DNA from: Selaginella moellendorffii
Lineage: Eukaryota > Streptophyta > Lycopodiopsida > Selaginellales > Selaginellaceae
Direction of reading: 5' to 3'
NCBI RefSeq assembly: GCF_000143415.4
Contig: NW_003314402.1
Span: forward strand, 11,804-75,803
DNA: 64,000 bases
Part shown: one piece after another, positions 10,216 through 20,901 of the stretch
How positions within the stretch are numbered: the first letter of the stretch is position 1
Layout of the letters: each line of letters opens with the position of its first letter
Position numbers and translations under genes: made by a program
The notes under the pieces: model-generated
Told to the model about the DNA's origin: nothing
The model's input: only the letters and a program-made list of their open reading frames with translations
Databases searched by the model: none

Positions 10216-11357
10216 GAAGCTTGGGTTTAGAGGCTAGATGTAAAACAACCTAGCAATGGCTAAACTAATGTCCCAATTGGTTGGCCATGCTTCCAATTAA
10301 TATTCCTACTATATATTGGAAGGTTTTCATTTTGTTTTTAGTTAATACATCCTATTATAGAACTTGAGTCACTTAGTCAGATGATAGAAAACGGTCTTGC
10401 TAGTTCCCTTTGTTAGTCCCTTTTTTTCAAGTGTTAGTAAATTATATTTAGCCAGATGAGCATATGAAAGGAATTTCTAAATGTCTATTTAACTACTTAG
10501 CCTAATTTATTAGTTCTCTAATTTACTTTGTCTTGAACTAGCTTGACAAAAACCCCTACAATATGGAGTTTAATCCCTTAATACTCATTACACTCTTGCT
10601 ATTATTCCTCATGTGTTGATCCCATTTAAATCCCATTAACTATTTATAAAAAGTGTCTAGACTGCTAATGAAGTATATCTACAAAATGTAGAGATTATCT
10701 TGAACACGATAATACAAGGGTTCCAAATGTATAATAGGAAACAAACCTAAGATACTATTTGGCCCCCTACTAGGTATTTTTAATCTTGAATTGGCGTGAA
10801 ATCTCTTCGATTGCTTCCTGGACAAGAATGTGATTTCCTGGACAATGATATGATCTATAAGACTATATACAACTCTTTGAGCTGCATGTACAAAGGAGAG
10901 AGCTCAATCCTTTGATCCCTTCTCTGGTGAAGTGACTTGTGGTTTTGTCTTTTGGAAAATACACAAGCTCTATACCATGTTAGTTAATGGAATATTTATA
11001 TCTTTATGTTATACCACCAGTATACTTAAATAACATCAGATTCTGTTTAACTCTATTTTATGTGCTAGTATTTGCATTGAGATGCTAGATGCTCTACAAC
11101 TATTTTAATATTGCTCCATGTTCCTATCCTTTTGCTCTTTAAATATGCACTAGAGAGTTATTTTATGCTCTTATTTCTTTATTCCTTTGTTGTACATTTG
11201 GGAGTTATTCTATGCTCTTGTTCCTCACTCCTTGGATATATGCTTGAGAGTTTGGTTTTGTCCCTTTGTTCAATGGCCTAAGTGTAAAGAACCAACTCCC
11301 CGATGTGTCATATGCTAAATGATCCATGAAATCACAACTGGAACAATAAAAATTTTA

Positions 11358-11505
11358 CTCCAAGACCGAGTTCAAGACCACATCTAAGATAGAGGTTGAG
11401 ACCAAGTCTGAGATCCAAGATCAGGTCCGAGACCAAGTTTGAGATTAAGTTTGAGGTTGACTCCGATTAAGTCCAAGATTAAGTTTGAGACTAAGTCAGA
11501 ATACT
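11358..11505. repeat. Imperfect array of about 10-14 bp GAG/CAAG words
   Basis: Words like GAGACCAAGT, GAGATCCAAGA and GAGATTAAGTTT follow each other without spacers for about 150 bp. Unit length varies, so this is degenerate low-complexity DNA, not a regular satellite. Confidence 0.55.
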
Positions 11506-11549
11506 AATATAGGTCATATGGTGAAAGCCTCAAGTGATTGTGTTCGCAA

Positions 11550-11592
11550 GGGGGGGGGGGGTGGGGCGTTTGGGGGTCTCGTCTCACTTGGG
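11550..11592 (+). repeat. G-rich tract with G-quadruplex potential
   Basis: A run of twelve G (11550-11561), one T, four G, then five G and later four G fall within about 45 bases. Four or more G runs this close could fold into a quadruplex. The long homopolymer may also be miscounted in the assembly. Confidence 0.6.
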
Positions 11593-12449
11593 GATTAACC
11601 CCTTGGTCCAAAAATCCAATTTGGTAGGAGGGGGGGAAAAAATATATGGCTTAATTGAGGGGGAGTGGGACATTTTTCCAGAAAATGGCCCCTCCCTAAA
11701 AAGGGCCAAATCCATTGTTTAAGGGGAACATCCTGGTCCTCCTCTCTATGGCTCTACTTATGTCCTAAGCTCTTTCTCTGTAGCTTTAGCTCAAGACATA
11801 AAACATAAAACCCTTGATATTTCACCATCACGAAGTTTTTACACAACCATTTCTCTCTCTCAAAATGCCTATGGCTGCAACAAGCAACCATGGTGGATCG
11901 TCATAAGCTCTAATATGGCAAGAATCCATAACCAAGCTAAAGAAATCTAATGCCAAAAGCTGATAATTACTACAAGTGATAAAAATAAGAAAAGACAAAG
12001 GAAAAGAAAAAGAAAAAGTTGAAAAGGTGAAAAGAGAAATAAATTTTGAAGTTCTAGGTTAGAGAGAAAACCATGTGGGAAAACTTTAAGCTAGAATTGG
12101 ATGCTCAAGTTAAGAAAATTGATAAAAAGAGAAAAACAAGGAAAAAGAAGATGAACAAAGGGAAAACAAGGCATGAACTTGGACTTCAGCCTTACTAATC
12201 TCCATACTTCTAAAAAGTTCCTTAAACAAGCCCAACTCATCCCCAAAGTTCCATAGAAGAATGTGAAGTGGAGTGAATGCATTGCAAAGTGAGGGTATGA
12301 GTAGAAAGAGATAAAATTTGCAGCCTAAGAGGTGATAAGATGGATGGAATAGAGGCCACATTGTTGTAAATGATAGAAAAGAGGACTATATGTGATGTGA
12401 TGTAGTAAGACTAAAAGTAACAGATAATATGCCTTTGGGATTTGATAAA

Positions 12450-12454
12450 GAGCG
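12450..12454. repeat. Target-site duplication, left copy (GAGCG)
   Basis: Five bases before the 5' LTR of the second element, identical to 17981-17985. Confidence 0.85.
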
Positions 12455-12867
12455 TGTCAGGAATCCCCCAATTCTTGCCACATTCCTAACTCTCGCCGGA
12501 TTCTTGACCTGCAGACCACATTCCTGACTCTCGAGACACTTCCCTATTCCTGACTCTCGAGACACTTCCCTATTCCTGACTCTCGAGACACTTCCCTATT
12601 CCTGACTCTCGAGACACTTCCTGATTCCTGAGTCTCGAGCCACATTCCTGATGATGATGTGGCACCTCCTCGACCTCATCTATATTTAGGCCGTCCTCGA
12701 TCCAAGAGTGGTGGAGCTTCATCAACCTATAGTATATATAGGTTAGCCTTGTTCCATTTCTCCACAATCTGAATCAACGCCAGTCTAAGGCTTCTTCTTT
12801 GTTTCCACTAGCTTTTCTCTTTGTCTTTTTGCATTTTCCAGTCTTGATCTTGTCAAGGGTCTTGACA
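12455..12867 (+). repeat. 5' LTR of the chromovirus (413 bp)
   Basis: It starts TGTCAGGAATCCC and ends CTTGACA. It contains four tandem copies of a 26-bp unit at 12520-12623 where the 3' LTR has two, which accounts exactly for the 52-bp length difference. A TATATATAGG-like stretch near 12730 may be its TATA box. Confidence 0.92.
12520..12623 (+). repeat. Four 26-bp tandem repeats inside the 5' LTR
   Basis: Units start at 12520, 12546, 12572 and 12598; each contains ATTCCTGACTCTCGAG followed by ACACTTCC. The centre CTCGAG is a palindrome. Only two copies stand in the 3' LTR (17685-17736). Confidence 0.9.
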
Positions 12868-12968
12868 GTTTGATTTAGATTGTGTTTTTTCGTTTTTTGA
12901 TTTAGCTCGTTTTGATTGTTTGATTACCTTTGCCTTTTTTTCCCCCTTTTTTTTCTTTCTTCTTGCCA

Positions 12969-13868
12969 ATGGAGTCTCCAAGCCATCCTGATTTCTTTGC
13001 TGAAGTCCTTGCAAAAATCCAGTCTGAGAATACCGAGCTGAAGGCGACCCTTCTTCGCATGCAGCAGGAGCTTGCTTCACTTTCGACTCAAGGATCCAGC
13101 AAAGTTCCTGAACCGAAGGTGAGCTTCCCGGCGAAATTTTCAGGCAAGCGTTCGGAGCTTCGCGGATTCCTGAACCAGATGGAGTTGATCTTCGCACTTC
13201 AACATCGGCGGTACCCTACTCCTGAGTCTCAAATCAGCGCGATTGGGACGTTGCTCGAAGGTGCAGCTTTGTCATGGTTTTCTCCTCTTCTGGAGAAGAG
13301 CATGAAAGGGGTCGTGGTTCCAGAGCTGATGGATCTTCAATTGTTCAAAGAGAAGCTCGAAGCATGTTTTGGCGAGACGGATCGGGTTCGGGCTGCTACC
13401 ACAAAGATGAGACGTCTCTCTCAGGGGTCTCGTCCTGCCTCGATCTACGCTGCAGAGTTCCAACTCCTTGCTTTGGACACTCAGTGGGATGAGCAGGCCC
13501 TGATTGACCAATTTCGTTTCGGCCTCAACAACAGTGTCAAGGATTTGTTGCTCACCATGCAGGATCCCAAGGACCTGTCGGATGCCATCAACAAAGCTGT
13601 TCGATGTGACAATCGTCTCTTTGAACGTCGTCAGGAAAGTCGCCGCGCCGCTGTTTTTCCATCCCAAACTCAGGAATCCCAGCTTGAGTCTTCGGGGCAT
13701 ACTCCTAAACCTACTGCTCCGGTTCCGATGGATATTTCTGGTACTCCCCGACTCATTAGAGGGAAGTTGAGTCCTGCTGAGAAGCAACGTCGAATATCTC
13801 ATAATCTTTGCCTCTATTGTGCTGATCCTAATCACAAAGCAGCTGTATGTCCCAAGAAGCCTCCTTGA
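12969..13868 (+). CDS. gag of the chromovirus
   Basis: The frame has 299 aa from ATG 12969 to TGA 13866-13868. The open frame extends upstream, but the first ATG that gives the expected Gag start is here, about 100 bp after the 5' LTR. A coiled-coil-prone N-terminus is followed by a retrotransposon Gag domain (about residues 45-200). One CCHC zinc knuckle (C-X2-C-X4-H-X4-C) lies within ten residues of the C-terminus, as usual in this clade. It overlaps the pol ATG by 22 bp in a different frame. No stop breaks it, so it could still be made. Confidence 0.87.
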   Translation: MESPSHPDFFAEVLAKIQSENTELKATLLRMQQELASLSTQGSSKVPEPKVSFPAKFSGKRSELRGFLNQMELIFALQHRRYPTPESQISAIGTLLEGAALSWFSPLLEKSMKGVVVPELMDLQLFKEKLEACFGETDRVRAATTKMRRLSQGSRPASIYAAEFQLLALDTQWDEQALIDQFRFGLNNSVKDLLLTMQDPKDLSDAINKAVRCDNRLFERRQESRRAAVFPSQTQESQLESSGHTPKPTAPVPMDISGTPRLIRGKLSPAEKQRRISHNLCLYCADPNHKAAVCPKKPP

Positions 13869-16800
13869 CTGCTCGAGTTCACTCTGCCTCAAAATCCACC
13901 TCTATTGCAGTCGGGAAACGACCCTGTCCAAACAGAGTAGGAGCTGTTTGTTTGGACTCCCCGAATAAAAATCACTTTTCTTCTTTATCAAGCTCCTCAC
14001 CACCTTTCATCAAAGCCACCACCAATTCCCGCAACTTCCGCGTCCCATGTCTCCTTTCTTTCACCAGACTATCAGGACTCAAGGCTTTGGCGTTACTGGA
14101 CTCGGGTGCAACTTCCTGCTTCATGGACACGGACTTTGCTGCCCGACATCACGTTCCTCTTTCTCCTACCATATGGGATTTGAGGGTTGAAGGCATCGGC
14201 GGGCATTTTGTGTCTCCATCTTCTGGACTTAGGGAAACATTGCCCGTTCGAGTACACATCGGGTCCACCGTCACCGATATCGCCTTCAACATCATCAACA
14301 ACAAGTCCTCCTCTGTGGTGCTCGGTCTTCCTTGGTTCCAACTACATCAGCCTCAAATCTGTTGGAAGGAATTACAGCTCATCTCTCCCACGGCTTCCCC
14401 TGCTGTTCATCGAGTCCGAATCAGGAAAAGTTCCCTAAACTCAAATCGGGGTTCTGTTCCTGACTCTATAAAGTTTTCACCCTCTTCTTTTTCCTCTCTT
14501 CCATCTTACACTGGACCGTATCCTCGTCTCATCATTCCATTTAGTCGTACACCTCCTTTTATCTCCACAATCACTATGAAAGAACTCCTTCATGAAGAAC
14601 CTCTTTTTCTTTTTGCTTTGCATGTTTCTCCTGTCAGTCTTCCTGAGAAGTATCATGATTTTGGGGATGTGTTTGACAAGAAAAAAGCTAGTGTACTGCC
14701 TGTTCATCGGCCTTATGATTGTCCCATTGATTTACAGGAAGGAGCATCACCTCCGTGGGGGCCTATCTACGGGTTATCCCCGTCCGAGCTTAAGGCCCTC
14801 AAAGAGTACGTGGATAAGAACCTTGCCTCGGGCTACATTCAGCATTTGCAGTCCCCGGCTGGAGCACCTGTCTTCTTTGTCAAGAAGAAGGATGGGAGCT
14901 TGCGGCTAGTCATCGACTACCGAGGTTTGAACAAGGTGACTGTTCGGAACCGTTATCTGCTGCCCCTGATCTCGGACCTGTTGGAACGCCTCGGCGGTGC
15001 CCGCTTCTTCACCAAGATCGACCTTCGTGGAGCATACAACCTGATCCGGATCCGGCCTGGTGATGAATGGAAGACTGCATTCTGAACCCGCTATGGCCAC
15101 TTCGAGTACACTGTCATGCCATTTGGCTTGACAAATGCTCCAGCAGTTTTCCAACACATGGCGAACGACGTCTTTCGGGAGTTTCTTGATCAGATGGTGA
15201 TCGTCTACCTCGATGACATCCTCATCTACTCAAAAACTCAGGAGGAGCATGACGAACATGTACGCAAGGTGCTAGCGAAGCTGTGAGAACATGGCCTATA
15301 CGCGAAGCTTGAGAAATGTTCCTTTGATCAGCAGTCTGTGGAGTTCCTTGGGTACATTGTCACTCCTGAGGGTATCACGATGGATCCTGCCAAAGTCAAG
15401 ACTATTCTCGAATGGGAGCCTCCACAATCAATGTCGGACGTTCAGGTTTTCCTTGGCTTCGCCAACTTCTACCGCAAATTCATTGATCACTACTCTAACA
15501 TTGTCCTTCCTCTCACACATCTCACTCGCAAGGATGTTCCCTTCTCTTGGTCTGCTGCTGCCCAGCAGGCCTTCGACACACTCAAGGCGGCCTTCAGTTC
15601 TACTCCTGTCTTGATCCATGCTGATTCCTCACAACCTTTCTTCATCGAGGCTGACGCCTCCGACTTTGCCATTGGTGCTATGCTGTCTCAACTCGGAGCG
15701 GATCACGAACTTCATCCGGTTGCTTTCCATTCTCGGAAATTCCAGCCTGCGGAGATCAATTACAAAATCCACGACAAGGAGCTCCTTGCCATCATGGATT
15801 CCTTTGGAGAGTGGCGCCGTTTCTTGGAGGGGGCGAGCCATCAAACAACAGTCTGGACGGATCACAAAAATCCCGAGTATTTTGCCACTTCCCGAGTTTT
15901 AAGCCGTCGTCAAGCAAGGTGGGCACAATTCCTAAGTCGGTTTAACTTTGTTATCAAGTACAGACCTGGAAAGTTTCAAGGCCTTCTTGATGCTCTTTCA
16001 AGGCGCTCCTATCTCAGTCTCAGGCCTGGTAATCCTGCTTTCGATCAACAGGATCAAGTTATCCTTGGTCCTGATCGGCTTCAAGTTATGGCAATTTCCC
16101 TGGCCCCTCAGGACTCCTCCTTGATGGATGCAATCAGAAACGATCTTCAATCCGATGATCTCGCTAGTGACATCTTCCCCCATCTTCAGGCTGGACACCC
16201 AGTGACTCCTGACTGCCGGCGATTTGACGAGTTCGAGTTCTTAGATGGCTTATTGTACCGTGGGGAGCAGCTTTACGTTCCTGAAGGTGATGCTCGAAGG
16301 TTGGTCCTGATGGCGTGCTACGATAGCCCGACTGCTGGTCACTTCGGCATTGCGAAAACCTATGAGCTAGTTGCATGGGACTTTTGGTGGCCTCACATGG
16401 ACGACTACATCAAAGCTTTTGTTACCTCCTGTGACACTTGTGCCCGGAATAAGGTGCCTCGCCACCTTCCTTCAAGTTTACTTCGTTCCCTTTCGGTCCC
16501 TTCAGGTCCTTGGGAATCCATCTCCATGGATTTCTTGAGTGATCTTCCGAGTTCTGGAGGCTTCAACAGCATTTTAGTCGTGGTGGATCGCTTCACAAAG
16601 ATGGCGCACTTCTTGCCATGTACCAAGGAGTTTTCGGGCGAGGACATGGCAAAACTGGTATTCAGGGAAATTTTCCGACTTCATGGGATTCCTACAGATG
16701 TGGTTTCGGATCGGGGGCTTTAGTTCATCTCTCATTTCTGGCAACGGTTTTTGCAGTTGCTTGGAGTGAAGGCCAACCTCTCTTCGGCATATCATCCTCA

Positions 16801-17608
16801 AATTGATGGGCAGTCCGAGCGAACGATTCAGACATTGGAACAATTCTTGAGGTGCTTCATCAACTATCATCAAGATAACTGGTTCGATATCCTTCCCCTT
16901 GCTGAGTTCTCCTATAACAACTCTGTTCACTCCTCTCTTCGAGTTTCCCCTTTCTTTGCGAACTCTGGCTGAAATCCCCGATTCAATCTCTCACTTCCTT
17001 CTCCATCTGAATCCTCTTGTTCAAATCCCCGCTCTGAGGCATTTATCTCCAACCTCCAAGAAATCCACAACTTCATCTCCTTCCACCTCCATCATGCTCA
17101 GGAATCTCATAAAACATTTGCCAATGTCCATCGTCAGGATTGTCCCCCTTACAATATCGGGGATAAAGTTTGGCTCCTCAGGCGAAATATCTCCACCACC
17201 AGGCCCTGTCCAAAACTCGATTTCAAACGCCTTGGTCCTTTCCCTATCACTGCCATCATTAATCCTATGACTTATCGCCTTGCACTTCCCTCCTCATATC
17301 AAATTCACCCCGTTTTTCACTCCTCTCTCCTTAAGCCTTATATTCCCAGTCCTATTCCAAATTGGGTCATTCCTCTGCCTCCACCAGTGCAGCTCGAGGA
17401 TGGGTCTGAGTACGAGGTTCAGGACATCCTTGATTCCAAGATTTCGCGGTCTAAACTCTACTATCTCGTGGACTGGAAGGGTTATGGACCTGAGGAACGC
17501 TATCCTTCTCGTCCCAGTCCTCATTCGTTTTCTCCATCTCCCATCCCTCGCCGCTCATCTCATCCTCCTCTTCGTTCTCGTTCACATCCTCGTTCCACTC
17601 GTTCTTGA
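13847..17608 (+). pseudogene. pol of the chromovirus, four in-frame stops
   Basis: One reading frame begins at ATG 13847, overlapping the end of gag. In order: aspartic protease (LLDSGA, near 14092), reverse transcriptase with YLDD near 15208-15219, RNase H (near 15600-15960), integrase with zinc-binding domain (near 16318-16450) and core with Asp and Asp/Glu residues (16530-16830), then an integrase tail and a chromodomain (about 17399-17500). Stops interrupt the frame at 15083 and 15284 (both consistent with CGA to TGA), 16721 (CAG to TAG) and 16970 (probably TGG to TGA). All four fit C-to-T change on one strand or the other. The chromodomain lacks the usual Trp-containing end after GPEER, suggesting a small deletion or shift there. 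Confidence 0.9.
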
Positions 17609-17619
17609 GGAGGGGGTGC
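17604..17619 (+). promoter_or_regulatory. Polypurine tract of the chromovirus
   Basis: A purine run, TTGAGGAGGGGG, directly precedes the 3' LTR, the expected place for the plus-strand primer of reverse transcription. Confidence 0.75.
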
Positions 17620-17980
17620 TGTCAGGAATCCCCCAATTCTTGCCACATTCCTAACTCTCGCCGAATTTCTGACCTGCAGACCACATTCCTGACTCTCGAG
17701 ACACTTCCCTATTCCTGACTCTCGAGACACTTCCCGATTCTTGAGTCTCGAGCCACATTCCTGATGATGATGTGGCGCCTCCTCGACCTCAGCTATATTT
17801 AGGCCGTCCTCGATCCAAGAGTGGTGGAGCTTCATCAACCTATAGTATATATAGGTTAGCCTTGTTCCATTTCTCCACAATCTGAATCAACGCCAGTCTA
17901 AGGCCTCTTCTTTGTTTCCACTAGCTTTTCTTTTTGTCTTTTTGCATTTTCCAGTCTTGATCTTGTCAGGAGTCTTAACA
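17620..17980 (+). repeat. 3' LTR of the chromovirus (361 bp)
   Basis: It matches the 5' LTR except for two fewer 26-bp units (copies at 17685 and 17711) and scattered substitutions. It ends CTTAACA, then the target copy GAGCG. Confidence 0.92.
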
Positions 17981-17985
17981 GAGCG
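17981..17985. repeat. Target-site duplication, right copy (GAGCG)
   Basis: Identical to 12450-12454; marks the right boundary of the chromovirus. Confidence 0.85.
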
Positions 17986-19625
17986 TGCCGCAATCCAAGA
18001 TGAAGTGGCTTCTATGGCCACATACAGCTAGAAGCATGTAGAGTGAGGAGATTTGTTTGCTCCATTAATGAGTGTCTAGATGCTTGTTCTGTGCAAGCCA
18101 AACCAACTGAAGAAAAGAGTTGTAATGTTGTTAGATTTGCCACAAGTCTTATGCTATGATGGTTCAAGCTGTATCTTTTGTTTCCAACATCCAAAAAGTT
18201 TAATTTTTATTGTGTTGTATTGTGTGTATAGTGTGGAAATGATGAAAAACTTAGATTGGGTATTTGTGATAATGAAATGTAGTGACTATAAAAGTGAATA
18301 GAGTGATGATTTGTGAATGTAACTGGATGGAAATGAAGAAGAGGATATGTTTCTGAAAGTGATAGAGATAAAAATATGGAAATAAAGGGAAAAGTTGGAA
18401 GATGAACGAGCTTTCGGACGAGTGGAGTTAAGGCCACCCTGAGGTTGGAATCTAAGCTTTAGCTTGTGTCTACAATAGGATATGGCCTAGAAGGACATGA
18501 GAAACAAGTGAAAACAAAGAAAAAAAAAATAAAAGATTGAAAACCCAAAAAGAGGAGAGAATTCACCACTAGTGAAGTAGGTAGTGAGTTGAACTTTGCT
18601 TGAGTCTTATCATGAAAAAGTTTGCTTTTGGAGGGTGAAGGGAATCCTAAAGAAAGCCCTGGATTCCATAGAAAGTTGAGTTGAAGTTAGGCATGATGAT
18701 CCAAAACTTATGGTGTTGAGAGAATCTAGGACCGCAAAAGATGTTGATATAAGGCTTGGAGCATGATTTCTGGCTGTGCTGGCTGCTCCTAGATGGGGAA
18801 TGTTATGTTGTTAAAGAGGAGAAAGTCACCCCAACTGTTTATAGAAGTTTGGTGGGTGAACAAAGTATCGATGCCTGGGAAAGCTACCACAAAATCAAAT
18901 GTGTTGTATGGCTATGGTTAGACTAGATCTATGTGATGAGAATGGTGTCTATGAAGGCTCTTGTGTTTTCTTTTTTACAAGGCTTTCATGTTGGCTATCA
19001 AGTGCTTGAAGATGGATCAATTTCAATTTAGCTTCAAGTACCAAAATTAAACTTTTACAAACTTCAAAGCATGTCTATTATGAACATGCCAGCAAGAAGA
19101 AAAAGTTGAGCATTGCTACAAGAATGTTTAAACAATTGTCTAATAATGACAACCCACCTATGGAGAAAGGTGGGGCTACAGTCATGGTTGGCCAATAGAT
19201 ATTAAGATTGCCACTATGGTTGTGAACTAATAAAAGAATGGTTCTTATCACTTAAGTTTTTCTTTTTACAAAACTGGTCAGTTTTAATTATATTTTTTGA
19301 TAAAAACATATGAGAAAAGCAAAGGAAAAAACTAAAAGCAATTAAAAGAAAAGTACAAGTATTAAAATAATAGAAATCTAGATAAATCAAAAAGGAAAAA
19401 GGTTAGATTGAACAAAATAAGAAAAATCTTTAAAAAAAGGTATAAATTTTTAATTAGCATGTATATAGTTATTGCAAATAATTTTAATAATGTCATAGAT
19501 CTCAAAATTTTAGGGATGATGGTCTACCAAGATTTAGTACCTCCATATTTTGTTTCTTAATAAATAACGCATTCTATTTCTTTCCCTTTAAGCCAATTGA
19601 AAAAGGGGCACCTCCATTTCCACAT

Positions 19626-19829
19626 TGAATCTACTAATCCTTTCATTGTATAGACTAGTTGTTCCATATGAGACAACTAATCATCCATTTCTGCATTGAA
19701 TCTACCACATTGGATCTACCAATCCTTCTATTATATAAATTAGTTATTCCATGTGAGGCAACTAATCATCCATTTTTGCACTGAATCTACCAATCCTTTT
19801 ATTGTATAGACTAGTTATTCCATGTGAGG
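19626..19829. repeat. Tandem repeat, about 71-85 bp unit, nearly three copies
   Basis: Units begin with TGAATCTAC at 19626, 19697 and 19782. Each continues through an AATCCTT...TATAGACTAGTTATTCC-like stretch and a CAACTAATCATCC stretch. The middle unit carries about 14 extra bases. Confidence 0.7.
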
Positions 19830-20202
19830 AAGAATATACATATAGATGCCTAATACATACAATTTCAAATTTAAGAGTAGGAATATATTTTATTCAAGGG
19901 TATATTATATTTTTAAGTAGCCATTAATCAATGGAAATCAAACCTATGCCATTTTCTCTGATATCACATATAGCACACTTTATCTCTCTCCCCTTAAACC
20001 AACTAAAAAAGAGGCAATTACTTAATAAAAGAGCCCTTAGTGGCTATTTTATCCCCATTTATCCCCTAAGGTTTTAAAGATCCATGATAATAGTATATTC
20101 AAATCTCATCTTATGATTACATGCACTACATTGACCTTCCTATGAAGTTTAAAATTTATTAAATTGAAGGTTTTTGTTTTAAGATGCTCTAAGATTATAA
20201 CA

Positions 20203-20352
20203 TGACAAGAAAGGCTACTACAGAACTATTGATTTCGATCTAGCCAAGCTAAAAATATGAATTTTTAGTCAAAATGTTCTCATAATTTCTTATTCAGAGT
20301 AATTATATTTCAGCTTGGCTAGATCAAGATTCTGCAATAACCTTTCTTGTCA
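20203..20352. repeat. Fold-back element with imperfect inverted arms
   Basis: The left arm (20203-20253) opens TGACAAGAAAGG and includes GATCTAGCCAAGCT. The right arm (20311-20352) carries AGCTTGGCTAGATC and ends CCTTTCTTGTCA. The arms pair over about 40 bases around an AT-rich loop of some 57 bp. The size and shape fit a MITE, but no clear target duplication is seen. Confidence 0.6.
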
Positions 20353-20463
20353 CATAAAATAAACAAATAAAATAAACATGGAGGTGGGTAAATGAGATAG
20401 TATCTCATGTTGAACTGCGTAGCCAGCCTCTCTATGCCAATAGTCCTAAAAAATTACATTTTT

Positions 20464-20498
20464 AGCTTGGCTAGATCTAGATACTGATAATTCTGCAG
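20464..20498. repeat. Partial third copy of the fold-back arm
   Basis: An AGCTTGGCTAGATCTAGAT stretch continuing to TTCTGCAG resembles the right arm of the fold-back element at 20311, in the same orientation, but without a partner arm. Confidence 0.5.
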
Positions 20499-20901
20499 CC
20501 TTGGAGTGTCTGAAGAAAAGAACCTTCAATCACTGGTTATTTATATAACTGGGGAAAATGCCTGTGATTGTAAAACTTATAGAAGTCAAACCACATCAGT
20601 TCCTTATCATTATATTTAACCACACTAGTAAACCCTCCTAATTGATAGTGCCATAACTATAATACAAAATCGTTAGATATTGAAACTCTTTAGTTTCAAA
20701 TCCAACAGTAAGAGCTGCCAGAGTACTAAAGAAACATTGAGTTATCCGAGTCTTATTGAAAAAGGGATCAACATTGCTAAATATTCTAACTACCATCATG
20801 TTGTGACAAGATTAATAAAACGTGCCCGCAAGGTCAATTTCCACTATCAATAAAAACTTTTAGCAAATCAATTGCATCTTGGAAGGTCTGCATTCGAAGC
20901 T

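Larger units (their letters stand above)
8285..12454. other. AT-rich repeat-like DNA without recognisable genes
   Basis: Over 4 kb with only short open frames, none with recognisable protein similarity. A 104-codon minus-strand frame at 8451-8762 looks chance-like. It holds several diverged direct repeats and a G-rich stretch listed separately. It ends at the left target-site copy (12450-12454) of the second retroelement. Confidence 0.6.
12455..17980 (+). mobile_element. Ty3/Gypsy chromovirus, full length, pol inactivated by stop codons
   Basis: Full structure: LTRs with TG...CA ends (413 and 361 bp), exact 5-bp target duplication GAGCG, gag with one zinc knuckle, pol in the order protease, reverse transcriptase, RNase H, integrase, chromodomain, and a polypurine tract beside the 3' LTR. 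The chromodomain places it among chromoviruses. The LTRs differ mainly in the copy number of a 26-bp unit and are otherwise close, so the insertion is fairly recent. Pol has four in-frame stops. Confidence 0.93.
17986..20901. other. AT-rich DNA without recognisable genes
   Basis: Only short chance-like frames on both strands. It contains a roughly 71-bp direct repeat and a fold-back structure listed separately. Confidence 0.6.

Noticed and set aside
11358-11505. Short repeated words resembling a CRISPR-like or satellite array
   Set aside because: Unit length varies, there are no unique spacers of constant size, and the host is a plant.
11534-11722. 62-codon frame over the G-rich tract
   Set aside because: Its composition simply follows the G homopolymer; no family features.
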